Assembly (NCBI GenBank): GCA_025128135.1
Contig: JAHLYW010000016.1
Location: 1-64,000, forward strand
DNA from: Synechococcus sp. CS-1325
GTDB taxonomy: Bacteria; Cyanobacteriota; Cyanobacteriia; PCC-6307; Cyanobiaceae
Direction of reading: 5' to 3'
Length of the DNA stretch: 64,000 nt
The position numbers and the translations under genes are program-made. The notes under the pieces were generated by a model. It did no database searches and was not told the origin of the DNA. It saw only the letters and a program-made list of their open reading frames with translations. Below are positions 55,924-64,000 of the stretch, one piece after another (the first letter of the stretch is position 1; every line of letters begins with the position of its first letter).

Positions 55924-56553
55924 TCAGTTGGTGGGATCGATCTGAATCAGCCAGCTGCCGAGGTATCCGGCGAAGGGAACGTCGCCGGGCGCCTGGGCCA
56001 GGGCATTGAATTGATACATGCCGATGTTGAACGGATTAAAGATATTCATGTAAACGCCGATGGTGCGCTCATCCGAAACAGGCCGATCCGGGAAGATGTC
56101 GATCGAGCGGCCATCCTTCGAAATTTCAACCGTGGCAGGAATCTTTTCCTTGCAACCTGTGCGCGACATCATGCCTCCTTCCTTCATGAAGCAGAGCTGT
56201 ACATCCTCCGGCGAAATCTTGACATCAAAATTCTGGGGCACCACCACGCTGAGTTTGAGGATGGCCGTGTTGCGATCCTTGGGCCGCAACAGCAGGTAGT
56301 ACTCCGAGCGCTTGAGCCGGGCCGTATCGGTGATGAAGTAATAAAGCCGCCGGTAATCCTTGCTGTTGTCCCAGCGGAACTCGACCAGGCCCGGGGTGCC
56401 CTGGGCCTGGGCCGAGCGGGGCGCTGAGGCACCCAGCAAGCCGGCCCCGAGTGTCCCGAGGGCGATGCCGGCCATCGCCGCCATCGCCAGGCGCAGGCGG
56501 CTGCGAAGTGGCCGTGCCGGGGAGTGCTGCGGCCGATGCTTCAGAACAGACAT
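55924..56553 (-). CDS. DUF2808 family exported protein
   Basis: A 209-residue protein. A basic start and hydrophobic signal (AMAAMAGIALGTLGAGLLGA) end at an AQA-type cleavage site near residue 51. The mature domain (VEFRWDNSKDYRRLYYFITD, LLRPKDRNTAILKLSVVVPQ, NPFNIGMYQFNALAQ) matches DUF2808, found throughout cyanobacteria. Two Cys (LCFMKEGG, TGCKEKI) could form a disulfide. Function unknown. Confidence 0.85.
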   Translation of the reverse strand: MSVLKHRPQHSPARPLRSRLRLAMAAMAGIALGTLGAGLLGASAPRSAQAQGTPGLVEFRWDNSKDYRRLYYFITDTARLKRSEYYLLLRPKDRNTAILKLSVVVPQNFDVKISPEDVQLCFMKEGGMMSRTGCKEKIPATVEISKDGRSIDIFPDRPVSDERTIGVYMNIFNPFNIGMYQFNALAQAPGDVPFAGYLGSWLIQIDPTN

Positions 56554-56646
56554 GGGGAGGGGCAGGCGACGGGTCGAACGATCATCGATTGGATTCTCGG
56601 ACCAGGCCGCGGACCAGACCGGTCGGCAAGGGCAGCCACACAGCTG

Positions 56647-57027
56647 TCAGGTGTGACCGGATCTGTCCGGCCGGAGCCCGGCGGCCTCGCGAAGATAGGG
56701 ATGGGCCGGGGTGCGGCCTGTCTCCATCCAGGCATGGGCCAGCAGACGGATGCAGCGGCACAGATCACCATCCACGGCCATCTGCTGGCAATCCAGCAGG
56801 GCCACCCCATCCCAGCCGGCCTGGCGGCGGGCGATCGAGGCGGGGAAGCAGGCGGTCAGATCCGCCGTCACCGAGAAGGTGACCGAGAGCACCTGGGATC
56901 CCCGCAGACCGTTCTGGCGGATCAGGGCATCGAGCAGCTCCTCAACCGCGGCGACGATCGCGGCCACCGTGTTGGCCTCCGCGGTGGTGGCACCCCGCAG
57001 GGCCCGCAGCTGCTGCCCGCCGCTCAT
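56647..57027 (-). CDS. aroH: Chorismate mutase, AroH class
   Basis: Monofunctional chorismate mutase of the trimeric AroH fold (126 residues), on the route to phenylalanine and tyrosine. Signatures: LRALRGATTAEANTVAAIVA, VLSVTFSVTADLTACFPAS and CRCIRLLAHAW. The ATG at 57027 overlaps the sppA stop by 4 bp. Confidence 0.93.
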   Translation of the reverse strand: MSGGQQLRALRGATTAEANTVAAIVAAVEELLDALIRQNGLRGSQVLSVTFSVTADLTACFPASIARRQAGWDGVALLDCQQMAVDGDLCRCIRLLAHAWMETGRTPAHPYLREAAGLRPDRSGHT

Positions 57028-57836
57028 GGCCGCCAAAGCCAGAGCGGCATGCCGCACCAGGCCAGCTCCAGGCTGAGGGCCTGGTGCAACGGGCCCAGCA
57101 GATTGAAACCAGGAATCAGGGAGCTGAGCCGCTTCGGTGGCTTGCCGAAAGTGGTCGGCCTGATCTTGTCCTCATCCAGTCCGACCAGGCGTGCCAGCAA
57201 CCGCCGTGCATCGTCTTCGTCGCCCAGGGCATCGACGAGGCCGAGCGCCTTGGCCTGGGCGCCACTGAACACCCGGCCGTCGGCGAAGCCTCGCACCACC
57301 TCCTCGCTCAGACCACGGCCCGTCGCCACGGCTGCAACGAACTGGCCGTAACTGGAATCGATCAGCTCCTGAAGCAGATGGCGCTCGTCGGCGGTGAGGG
57401 AACGATCCGGCGAAAGAATGTCCTTGTAGAGGCCGCTCTTGACGGTTTCAAAGCTGATGCCGATCCGCTTGAGCAGCTCGGAGAGGTTGTTCCCCCTCAG
57501 AATCACGCCGATCGAACCGGTGATCGTGCCCGGATTGGCCACGATCGTCTCGGCCGCCACCCCCAGATAGACCCCGCCGGAAGCGGAGATGTTGCCGAAG
57601 CTCGCCACCACTCGGCAACCCTTTCGGCGCAGCCGCAGCAGGGCACCATGGATCTCCTGGCTGTCGCCCACCGTCCCCCCCGGACTGTCGATGCGCAGCA
57701 GCAAGGCCGGGCATTCCCGCTCCTCGACCTGGCGCAGGGCCTTGAGCACCCGCTCCCGGGTGGCCCCGGCGATCGGTCCCTCGATCGCGATGCGCGCCAT
57801 GGTTTTCCGAGACTTGCGGCGCCAGGGCCAGGGCAT
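57024..57836 (-). CDS. sppA: Signal peptide peptidase SppA
   Basis: Serine/lysine-dyad membrane peptidase that degrades cleaved signal peptides; the short 270-residue form. The nucleophile Ser is in GNISASGGVYLGVAAE, and the general-base Lys in VKSGLYKDILSPDRSL; LLLRIDSPGGTVGDSQEI is the clp/crotonase-fold strand. The hydrophobic C-terminal region may be the membrane contact. An upstream ATG at 57836 adds a basic leader; a later ATG at the MARIAIEGPI position is the likelier start in homologues. Confidence 0.93.
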   Translation of the reverse strand: MPWPWRRKSRKTMARIAIEGPIAGATRERVLKALRQVEERECPALLLRIDSPGGTVGDSQEIHGALLRLRRKGCRVVASFGNISASGGVYLGVAAETIVANPGTITGSIGVILRGNNLSELLKRIGISFETVKSGLYKDILSPDRSLTADERHLLQELIDSSYGQFVAAVATGRGLSEEVVRGFADGRVFSGAQAKALGLVDALGDEDDARRLLARLVGLDEDKIRPTTFGKPPKRLSSLIPGFNLLGPLHQALSLELAWCGMPLWLWRP

Positions 57837-57889
57837 TCGCTTCGATGCGTGGTGGCTGGATCTTAAAAAGGTGGTCGGCGGCTGTTTCG

Positions 57890-58855
57890 ATGATTCCAGG
57901 AATGACGTGGCTGCTGAGGCTGTTGCCCTTTGCGCTCTGGGGCACGGCGATGGCGGCGATGAGACCCCTGCTGGATGGGGCGGGCCCCCTGACGGTGGCC
58001 TGGATGCGGCTGATTCCAGCCGGGGCGGCGGTGCTGGCTGCGGCGGTGCTGATGGGCCGCTCCCTGCGGGTGGATCCAGCTGACCGGCTGTGGCTGCTTG
58101 CCTTTGCCCTTGTCGACGGCGCCCTTTTCCAGGGCCTCCTGACCAGGGGGCTGGGCAGCACCGGGGCCGGCCTGGGCTCGGTGCTGATCGATTCCCAGCC
58201 CCTGCTGGTGGCCCTGCTGGCCCGCAGCCTGTTCGGAGAGGCGATCAATCCGGTGGGCTGGCTTGGCCTTGTGCTCGGACTGGCCGGGATCCTCTGCCTG
58301 GGGCTGCCGGCTTCGCTGCTCAGCCACTGGTGGCTGGATGGGCCGCAGAGTCCCGCCGGGCTGGCCTGGAGCCATGGTGAACTCTGGATGCTGGGGGCGG
58401 CGGTGGCGATGGCGGTGGGGACCGTGCTCTGCAGGTTCGCGATCGGCCACAGTGATCCTGTGGCGATCACCGGCTGGCATCTGTTGATCGGCGGCGTGCC
58501 TTTGCTGGCCGCCAGTGCGCTCGGTCCCTGGCTGGATCCCGGGCTGGCGCCGTTCTGGCCCCACTGGAGCCGCCTCGACTGGAGCCTGATGACCTACGCC
58601 AGCCTGCTGGGCAGCGCCCTGGCCTATGGACTGTTCTTCTGGTTCGCCCGTCGGGGTGATCTGACCGGCTTCAGTGCGCTCACCTTTCTCACCCCGGTCT
58701 TCGCCCTGCTCTGTGGGGTGATGTTTCTTGATGAACGGCTCCGGCCCCTGCAATGGATGGGGGCCGGTCTGGCGCTGGGATCCGTCGCCCTGATCAACCA
58801 GCGTCAGCGGCTCTGGGAAGGGCCGCGGGAACCATCGCCGGAGCCCCTGCCATGA
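57890..58855 (+). CDS. EamA/DMT-family transporter
   Basis: About 321 residues with ten hydrophobic helices in two EamA repeats (LLPFALWGTAMAAMRPLLDG ... GAALLNQ-type end). Segments such as GLGSVLIDSQPLLVALLARS and SLLGSALAYGLFFWFARRG fit the drug/metabolite superfamily. Substrate unknown. Possible starts are 57890 and 57902; the first is given. It is coupled to the next gene by an ATGA overlap, so export of a nucleotide sugar or metabolite for glycan synthesis is possible. Confidence 0.88.
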   Translation: MIPGMTWLLRLLPFALWGTAMAAMRPLLDGAGPLTVAWMRLIPAGAAVLAAAVLMGRSLRVDPADRLWLLAFALVDGALFQGLLTRGLGSTGAGLGSVLIDSQPLLVALLARSLFGEAINPVGWLGLVLGLAGILCLGLPASLLSHWWLDGPQSPAGLAWSHGELWMLGAAVAMAVGTVLCRFAIGHSDPVAITGWHLLIGGVPLLAASALGPWLDPGLAPFWPHWSRLDWSLMTYASLLGSALAYGLFFWFARRGDLTGFSALTFLTPVFALLCGVMFLDERLRPLQWMGAGLALGSVALINQRQRLWEGPREPSPEPLP

Positions 58856-59967
58856 GCCCGCCCTGCCTGCGGCTGCTGGTGGTGAGCACCCCGGTCGGCA
58901 CCCTGGGCAGCGGGCGCGGCGGCGGTGTGGAGATCACCCTGACCGGCCTGGTCGCCGGCCTGATCGCCCGCGGTCATCAGCTCACGGTGCTGGCCGCTGA
59001 AGGCTCCCGGCTGCCGCCGGGCTGCGAACGGGCGGCGCTGTGGACCCGCCCGGGAGTGGAGCAGCCCAGCTGGCAGCACCAGCCCCGCGATGGGTCCGTG
59101 CAGATACCAGCCGATGCCCTGCTGGCGGCCCTCTGGGATTGCGCCCTTAAGCACCAGGCGGATTTCGACGCCATCCTCAACCTGGGCTACGACTGGCTGC
59201 CGTTCTGGCTGACCCCCCATCTGGCCGCCCCGCTGTTTCATCTGGTCAGCATGGGATCGGTGGCCGCGGTGATGGATGGGGTGATCCAGGCGGTTTCCGG
59301 CTGGGATCCCAGCCGGCTCGCCTTCCACACGGCTGCCCAGGCGGCCGATTTCGAGCTGAATGGCCCGGCGCGAGTGGTGGGCAATGGGTTTGATCTCTCC
59401 GCCTACCGGTTCCGCCCGCATGCCGATGCCCAGGCCCCACTGGGCTGGGCCGGACGGATCGCACCGGAAAAGGGCCTCGAGGATGCGGCGGCGGCCGCCG
59501 CCCAGCTGGGACGGAAGCTCGCCGTCTGGGGGTTCTGCGCCGATCCCATTTATGCCGCGGCAGTGGAGGCCTCCGTTCCGGCCGGCACGATCATCTGGAA
59601 GGGATTTCAGCCCACCGAACGGCTGCAGGCGGAACTGGGGGGCTGCGGGGCCCTGCTCAACACGCCCAAATGGAATGAGGCCTTCGGCAACGTGGTGGTG
59701 GAAGCGATGGCCTGTGGTGTGCCGGTGGTGGCCTACCGCAGGGGTGGGCCTGCCGAACTGATTCAGCCGGGCCTGAACGGCAGCTTGGTGGCCCCCGACG
59801 ATGTCGGTGCCCTGGCCGCCGCGGTGGGGCCGGCGGAAGCCCTGGATCGGGGGAGTTGCAGGCAATGGGCGGAGCGGCACTTCTCCCGGGAAGCCTTCGC
59901 CGCCAGGATCGAATCCTGGTTGCGGGAAGGGCTGCTCGCAGCAGAGCGGCCCACGCCTCCGACTTAG
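58852..59967 (+). CDS. Glycosyltransferase family 4
   Basis: GT-B glycosyltransferase, 371 residues. N-terminal lobe LLVVSTPVGTLGSGRGGGVE with the Gly-rich acceptor loop; C-terminal lobe with GWAGRIAPEKGLEDAAAAAA and EAFGNVVVEAMACGVPVVAY (E-x7-E). UDP-sugar-dependent family used for surface glycans or glycolipids. The ATG overlaps the transporter stop by 4 bp. Confidence 0.88.
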   Translation: MSPPCLRLLVVSTPVGTLGSGRGGGVEITLTGLVAGLIARGHQLTVLAAEGSRLPPGCERAALWTRPGVEQPSWQHQPRDGSVQIPADALLAALWDCALKHQADFDAILNLGYDWLPFWLTPHLAAPLFHLVSMGSVAAVMDGVIQAVSGWDPSRLAFHTAAQAADFELNGPARVVGNGFDLSAYRFRPHADAQAPLGWAGRIAPEKGLEDAAAAAAQLGRKLAVWGFCADPIYAAAVEASVPAGTIIWKGFQPTERLQAELGGCGALLNTPKWNEAFGNVVVEAMACGVPVVAYRRGGPAELIQPGLNGSLVAPDDVGALAAAVGPAEALDRGSCRQWAERHFSREAFAARIESWLREGLLAAERPTPPT

Positions 59968-59992
59968 GTTCTCAGCGCCCGAACCCGCTGCC

Positions 59993-61879
59993 GTGCCTTC
60001 CGCCCGCCCGCCGGCTGCCCACCGCCCCAGACCCGCCCATGGGCCCGTTCTGCTGGCTTGCCTGCTGGTGGGAACGGCCTGTTTCCTCTGGCAGCTCGGT
60101 GACACCGGCCTCGTCGATGAAACCCCGCCGCGCTTCGCCGAAGCAGCCCGGACCATGGCGGAAAGCGGCGACTGGCTGACCCCCTGGGTGAATGGTCTGC
60201 CCCGCTACGACAAACCCCCCCTGGTGTATTGGCTGATGGCCCTGGGCTACAGCCTGCCCGGCCAGGAATCCTGGAATCCCCTGGGAACCTGGGCCGCCCG
60301 TCTTCCCTCCGGGCTCGCCTCGATCGGGGTGATGCTGGCCCTCGCCGACACGCTGCTGCGCTGGCCCCAGCCCAGTCCAGGCGACCCGCCGCCCCCACCG
60401 TCCAGTCGAACCGCCGCCCTGACGGCCCTGACAGCGGCCCTGGCCTTCAGCCTCTCCCCCCTGGTGCTGCTCTGGAGCCGGATCGCCGTCAGTGATGCCC
60501 TGTTCAGTGGTTGCCTGGCGGTGGCCTTGCTGCTGTTCTGGCGGACCTGGGCAGAACCGCAGCAGTTCTGGTGGCCTGGCTGGGCGGTGCTGGGGCTGGC
60601 CGTCCTCAGCAAAGGCCCGGTCGCCCTGGCCCTGGCGGGCCTGACCCTGCTCGGCTTCGGCTGGCGACAGCAGGCCCTGTTGCCGCTCTGGCGCCGACTG
60701 AGGCCCCTGCCTGGGCTGGCGCTCACCCTGGCGGTATCGGGGCCCTGGTACGGGGCGATGCTCCTGGTGGAAGGACGCCCTTTCTGGGACAGCTTCTTTG
60801 GGTATCACAACTTCCAACGCTTCACATCGGTGGTGAATGAGCACCTGCAGCCCTGGTGGTACTTCCTGCCGGTGCTGGTGGTGGCCAGTCTTCCCTTCAC
60901 CCCGCTGCTGGGGCTGGGGCTCGTTCGAGGCCTGATGGCCACGACCACCAGAAGCCTGCCCCCCAGCTCCTCACTGCGCAGCTTCGCGGCCTGCTGGTTG
61001 CTGGCGGTGCTGCTGCTGTTCACCCTGGCGGCCACCAAACTGCCCAGCTACTGGTTACCGGCCACGCCGGCCGCAGGCCTGCTGATCGCCCTGGCGGCCC
61101 AGGACGGAGTCGCCCGGGGCGGCCGCAGCCAGGCAAAAGCCGCGCCGGATCGCTGGTTTCAACGGGCCCAGGGCCTCACGGTGGCGCTAAGCGGCCTCCT
61201 GGCCGCCGCACTCTGGGCGTCCCCGGCCTGGATTCCCCTGATCGATGACCCCGAAATGCCGACCCTGCCAGGCGAGCTGCTGGCCAGCGGCTATGTGCTG
61301 AGGGCGGCCCTCTGTTTCAGCCTTGCCACCCTTGCCGGCGCCTGGTTCTGGTTGCGGACCCGGACCCCAGGCCCGGGCTGGCTGCTGGGCCTGCAGCTGC
61401 CCCTGGTGGCCTTCCAGCTGCTGGCGGTGCTGCCGATGTGGCAACTGGGGGATGGGGTGCGCGGTCGGCCCGTGCGGGCGATGGCGGCGGCGGCGGCGCA
61501 GCTGGCCCGGCCGGGGGAGAAGCTGGCGATGGTGGGGATCCTCAAGCCTTCGCTGCACTACTACAGCCGCCGGGTGGTCCTTTATGAGGGCACCACAGCC
61601 GACGGTCTTGCCAATCTCAGCGACCGGCTGCGCAGCGAACGACGCCGCAACCTGGAGCCATCCAGTTCGATGGCTGCCCCCACCGTGCTCATGGTGATCG
61701 ACGCGGCGACCGCGGCCCTGCCCCACTGGCGCAGCCTGAAGGGCGCTCCCCTGTTCAGCAGCGGCCTCTACAGCCTCTGGCGCGTCGAGCGGGGTCGGCT
61801 GGATCAGCAGGCCAGCTCCCTGGTGCGTACCGGAAAGGCCAGGGTCAGCTGGAGGGATCCCCGGCCTGAGCGCTACTGA
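59993..61879 (+). CDS. ArnT-like membrane glycosyltransferase (GT39/GT83 fold)
   Basis: About 628 residues with roughly 12 hydrophobic helices and a C-terminal soluble domain. The first lumenal loop has LVDETPPRFAEAARTMAESG (Asp-Glu catalytic motif) and NGLPRYDKPPLVYWLMAL, typical of lipid-linked sugar users such as ArnT. Acceptor unknown. A GTG start at 59993 (then PSARPPAAHR) is chosen; upstream frame continues as a shadow of the GT4 gene. It lies 25 bp after that gene and overlaps the next gene's 3' end by 35 bp. Confidence 0.9.
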   Translation: MPSARPPAAHRPRPAHGPVLLACLLVGTACFLWQLGDTGLVDETPPRFAEAARTMAESGDWLTPWVNGLPRYDKPPLVYWLMALGYSLPGQESWNPLGTWAARLPSGLASIGVMLALADTLLRWPQPSPGDPPPPPSSRTAALTALTAALAFSLSPLVLLWSRIAVSDALFSGCLAVALLLFWRTWAEPQQFWWPGWAVLGLAVLSKGPVALALAGLTLLGFGWRQQALLPLWRRLRPLPGLALTLAVSGPWYGAMLLVEGRPFWDSFFGYHNFQRFTSVVNEHLQPWWYFLPVLVVASLPFTPLLGLGLVRGLMATTTRSLPPSSSLRSFAACWLLAVLLLFTLAATKLPSYWLPATPAAGLLIALAAQDGVARGGRSQAKAAPDRWFQRAQGLTVALSGLLAAALWASPAWIPLIDDPEMPTLPGELLASGYVLRAALCFSLATLAGAWFWLRTRTPGPGWLLGLQLPLVAFQLLAVLPMWQLGDGVRGRPVRAMAAAAAQLARPGEKLAMVGILKPSLHYYSRRVVLYEGTTADGLANLSDRLRSERRRNLEPSSSMAAPTVLMVIDAATAALPHWRSLKGAPLFSSGLYSLWRVERGRLDQQASSLVRTGKARVSWRDPRPERY

Positions 61880-62399
61880 CCTCGATCACCTGACGCTGAC
61901 AGAAGCTGCAATGCCCCCAGCGACCCAGCTCTCCAGCCGGCGCCGGGCTGCCGCAGCGGGGGCAATCGGCGAGACCATGCACGTCGATGCGGCTGGGATG
62001 GGCGGCCCAGATCCGGGCTTCCTCCTCGGTGCCGGGGGTGGGGGCGCTGCCGGGATGGTGCTGCTGGAAACGCAGGTCGCGAACCGGAAATCCAGCACCA
62101 CGCAGGGCACCGAGAAGCTGGTGGCGGTTGTAGCGCAGGGCCTGAAGCCACTGGGGATGGGTGGCGCCAACGCAGAGCACACCGGCCTGGAGGCTGAGTG
62201 GTTGGCAGTGGGGAGCCAGGGATGCCCCGGCGATGCGGGGCCAGGCCTGCCAGAGAGAGGCGAGATGGCCGTTGCGTTTCCACTGGCCTTGCAGGGCCGT
62301 CAGGCACTGGCCAAGCCCGGTGGCGGGCGGACGGACCGGCGAGGTCAGGATCTGGAGATTGCCGAACCGCCTGGTCTGGTCGCTGGGAGCGATGGCCAT
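61845..62399 (-). CDS. DUF721/DciA-like protein with a zinc-ribbon tail
   Basis: A 184-residue protein. The DUF721 core spans residues 30-110: LASLWQAWPRIAGASLAPHC and ALRYNRHQLLGALRGAGF. DciA of this family loads the replicative helicase DnaB in most bacteria without DnaC, and cyanobacterial homologues are known. A C-terminal extension has CPRC (146-149) and CSFC (164-167), a likely zinc ribbon. The identity with DciA is by family only. It overlaps the ArnT-like gene by 35 bp. Confidence 0.82.
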   Translation of the reverse strand: MAIAPSDQTRRFGNLQILTSPVRPPATGLGQCLTALQGQWKRNGHLASLWQAWPRIAGASLAPHCQPLSLQAGVLCVGATHPQWLQALRYNRHQLLGALRGAGFPVRDLRFQQHHPGSAPTPGTEEEARIWAAHPSRIDVHGLADCPRCGSPAPAGELGRWGHCSFCQRQVIEVSSAQAGDPSS

Positions 62400-62480
62400 C
62401 CCCCGATCCTAGGTGCGGTCAACCGGCTGGCTCCAACCATTCCGCCACCGCTAACCTCAGATCCGACCCCACCGTGATCC

Positions 62481-63257
62481 ATGGGCTTCTTCGATCGGCT
62501 CAGCCGCCTGCTGCGGGCCAACCTCAACGATCTGGTCAGCAAGGCGGAGGATCCAGGCAAGATCCTCGACCAGTCGGTGGCCGACATGCAGGCCGATCTG
62601 GTCAAGTTGCGGCAGGCCGTGGCCACGGCGATCGCCAGCCAGAAGCGCATTCAGAACCAGGCCGAGCAGGCAGGGGCGCAGAGCAAAACCTGGTACGAAC
62701 GAGCCGAGCTGGCCCTCAAGAAGGGAGAGGAAGACCTGGCCAGGGAAGCCCTCAGCCGCCGCAAGACCTACCAGGACACCGCAACAGCTCTCACCAATCA
62801 GCTCAACAGCCAGGCAGGCCAGGTCGAAACCCTCAAGAAGAGCTTGCTGGCCCTGGAGGGCAAGATCGCCCAGGCCAAGACCAAGAAGGACATGCTCAAG
62901 GCCCGCTCCCAGGCCGCCCAGGCCCAGGAGCAGCTTCAGAGCGCTGTCAGCAGCCTTGGCACCAACTCGGCCATGGCTGCTTTCGAGCAGATGGAGGAGA
63001 AGGTGCTGCAGCAGGAGGCCCGCAGCGAAGCCGCAGCCGAACTGGCCGGAGCCGACCTGGAGAGCCAGTTCGCCTCCCTGGAGGGCGGCAGCGATCTGGA
63101 TGATGAGCTCGCCGCCCTCCGGAACCGCCTGGAAGGAGGCCCTGCCGCCCTGCCCCTGCTGGCTGCCGACAGTCCCACCCCCCAGCTGGAGCCCGTCAAG
63201 GTGGCTGAGGTCAACGCCGAGCTGGAGGAGCTGAAGCGCTCGATCGACAAGCTCTGA
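62481..63257 (+). CDS. vipp1: Vipp1/IM30 (PspA-family ESCRT-III-like membrane remodelling protein)
   Basis: A 258-residue, almost entirely helical protein with long coiled coils. The N-terminus MGFFDRLSRLLRANLNDLVS is the membrane-binding amphipathic helix; YERAELALKKGEEDLAREAL and MEEKVLQQEARSEAAAELAG are the PspA helices. A C-terminal extension ending VNAELEELKRSIDKL, separated by a linker, distinguishes Vipp1 from PspA. It maintains thylakoid membranes. It is divergent from the DciA-like gene. Confidence 0.93.
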   Translation: MGFFDRLSRLLRANLNDLVSKAEDPGKILDQSVADMQADLVKLRQAVATAIASQKRIQNQAEQAGAQSKTWYERAELALKKGEEDLAREALSRRKTYQDTATALTNQLNSQAGQVETLKKSLLALEGKIAQAKTKKDMLKARSQAAQAQEQLQSAVSSLGTNSAMAAFEQMEEKVLQQEARSEAAAELAGADLESQFASLEGGSDLDDELAALRNRLEGGPAALPLLAADSPTPQLEPVKVAEVNAELEELKRSIDKL

Positions 63258-63308
63258 ATCGGTAAAGCCACCATCGATTCATACAATCGCCGCAGCTGAC
63301 CTTCTGCC

Positions 63309-63628
<320 letters not shown>

Positions 63629-63629
<1 letters not shown>

Positions 63630-64000
63630 TGCCGATCTCCCAACGGCTGAGCCGGTTGGGCCAGGGGGTGTTCGCCCGCAACGACAGCCGCAAGGCGGAT
63701 TACCGCCAACGGTTGGCCGCAGCAGCCGAAGGCAGCGAGCCCTTGCCTGCCCTGCTGGACCTGTCGCTCGGCTCCACCGACCTGCCGCCGCCACCTGAGG
63801 CGATCGCGGCGATCGCGGCGGCTCTGGGCCGACCTGACAGCTCCTCCTATTGCCTGCACGGCGCCACCGGGCCCTTCCGCCAGGCGGTGGCCGCCTGGGC
63901 CCAGCGCCGTTTTGCGGTACGGGTGGATCCGGACTCGGAAGTGCTGCTGCTGGTCGGCTCCCAGGAGGGCACGGCTCACCTCCCCCTGGCGGTGCTCAAT
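63629..64000 (+). CDS. Class I/II aminotransferase (3' end outside window)
   Basis: The first 124 residues of a PLP aminotransferase. LDLSLGSTDLPPPPEAIAAI, SYCLHGATGPFRQAVAAWAQ and VLLLVGSQEGTAHLPLAVL match the N-terminal half of fold-type I enzymes related to aspartate/LL-diaminopimelate aminotransferases. The PLP Lys lies beyond the window. The ATG at 63629 overlaps the thioredoxin stop by one base. Confidence 0.85.

Overview
The window is one contiguous stretch of a GC-rich cyanobacterial chromosome. Several genes make this clear: chlH (Mg-chelatase), a high-light-inducible protein, the inactive protease paralogue clpR beside clpP, vipp1, ycf46, and the cyanobacteria-only families DUF2949, DUF3038/DUF4335, DUF2808 and DUF4359. 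The octamer GCGATCGC (HIP1) recurs often. Small intergenic gaps, frequent 4-bp start/stop overlaps and high GC suggest a Cyanobium/Synechococcus-type alpha-cyanobacterium; that placement is inference. I see no phage, transposase, integrase, rRNA or CRISPR array. No gap without a gene exceeds about 300 bases; the largest is 51012-51290.

Layout. 1-9.6 kb: chlH (cut by the window edge), dapB, hli behind an RpaB-type promoter array, a UbiH-like monooxygenase, apt, the DUF3038/DUF4335 pair and a secreted EF-hand protein. 9.8-12.9 kb: an OmpR/EnvZ-type two-component pair directly followed by polyphosphate kinase 2. 12.9-15.1 kb: a patch of small orphan proteins, including a 35-residue single-span membrane protein. 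15.2-17.4 kb: two surface-polysaccharide transferases. 17.4-23.1 kb, minus strand: PIN/TRAM protein, clpR, clpP, ilvC, an MFS-like protein and cobD. 23.2-30.6 kb: hemW facing panB, then a division/envelope cluster (ddl, small protein, ftsQ, ftsZ) and miaB. 30.6-36.1 kb: an unusual plus-strand metabolic block (DgcA-like racemase, DgcN-like DUF1611 protein, DUF4359 protein, cytosine-deaminase-like amidohydrolase, FAD-linked oxidase) with tRNA-His antisense to the dgcN 3' end. 36.1-40.6 kb: pentapeptide protein, folC, argD, tRNA-Leu(CAA), murA. 40.8-44.4 kb: tRNA-Leu(CAG), a small protein, a SpoU-type methyltransferase, lpd, trpC. 44.5-51 kb: rpsD, yidD, a glutaredoxin-like protein, murE, aqpZ, a class V aminotransferase, a D-lactate-type dehydrogenase. 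51-57.8 kb, minus strand: rpmH-rnpA-PH protein-yidC-yceD-ycf46, preceded by DUF2808, aroH and sppA genes. 57.9-64 kb: EamA transporter, two glycosyltransferases, a DciA-like protein with a zinc-ribbon tail, vipp1, thioredoxin and a class I aminotransferase cut by the window edge.

How they work together. Much of the window is envelope biogenesis: dapB, murA, murE, ddl, ftsQ and ftsZ make and divide the wall; yidC, yidD, sppA and vipp1 handle membrane proteins; several transferases build surface glycans. Amino-acid and cofactor genes (ilvC, trpC, argD, aroH, panB, folC, cobD, hemW) fill the rest. The least ordinary part is 30.6-36.1 kb, where a D-glutamate salvage pair (dgcA-dgcN) sits beside an uncharacterised amidohydrolase/oxidase operon. 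Short tandem repeats at gene ends (16.5, 25.3, 27.6, 35.7 and 51.5 kb) are the other notable theme.
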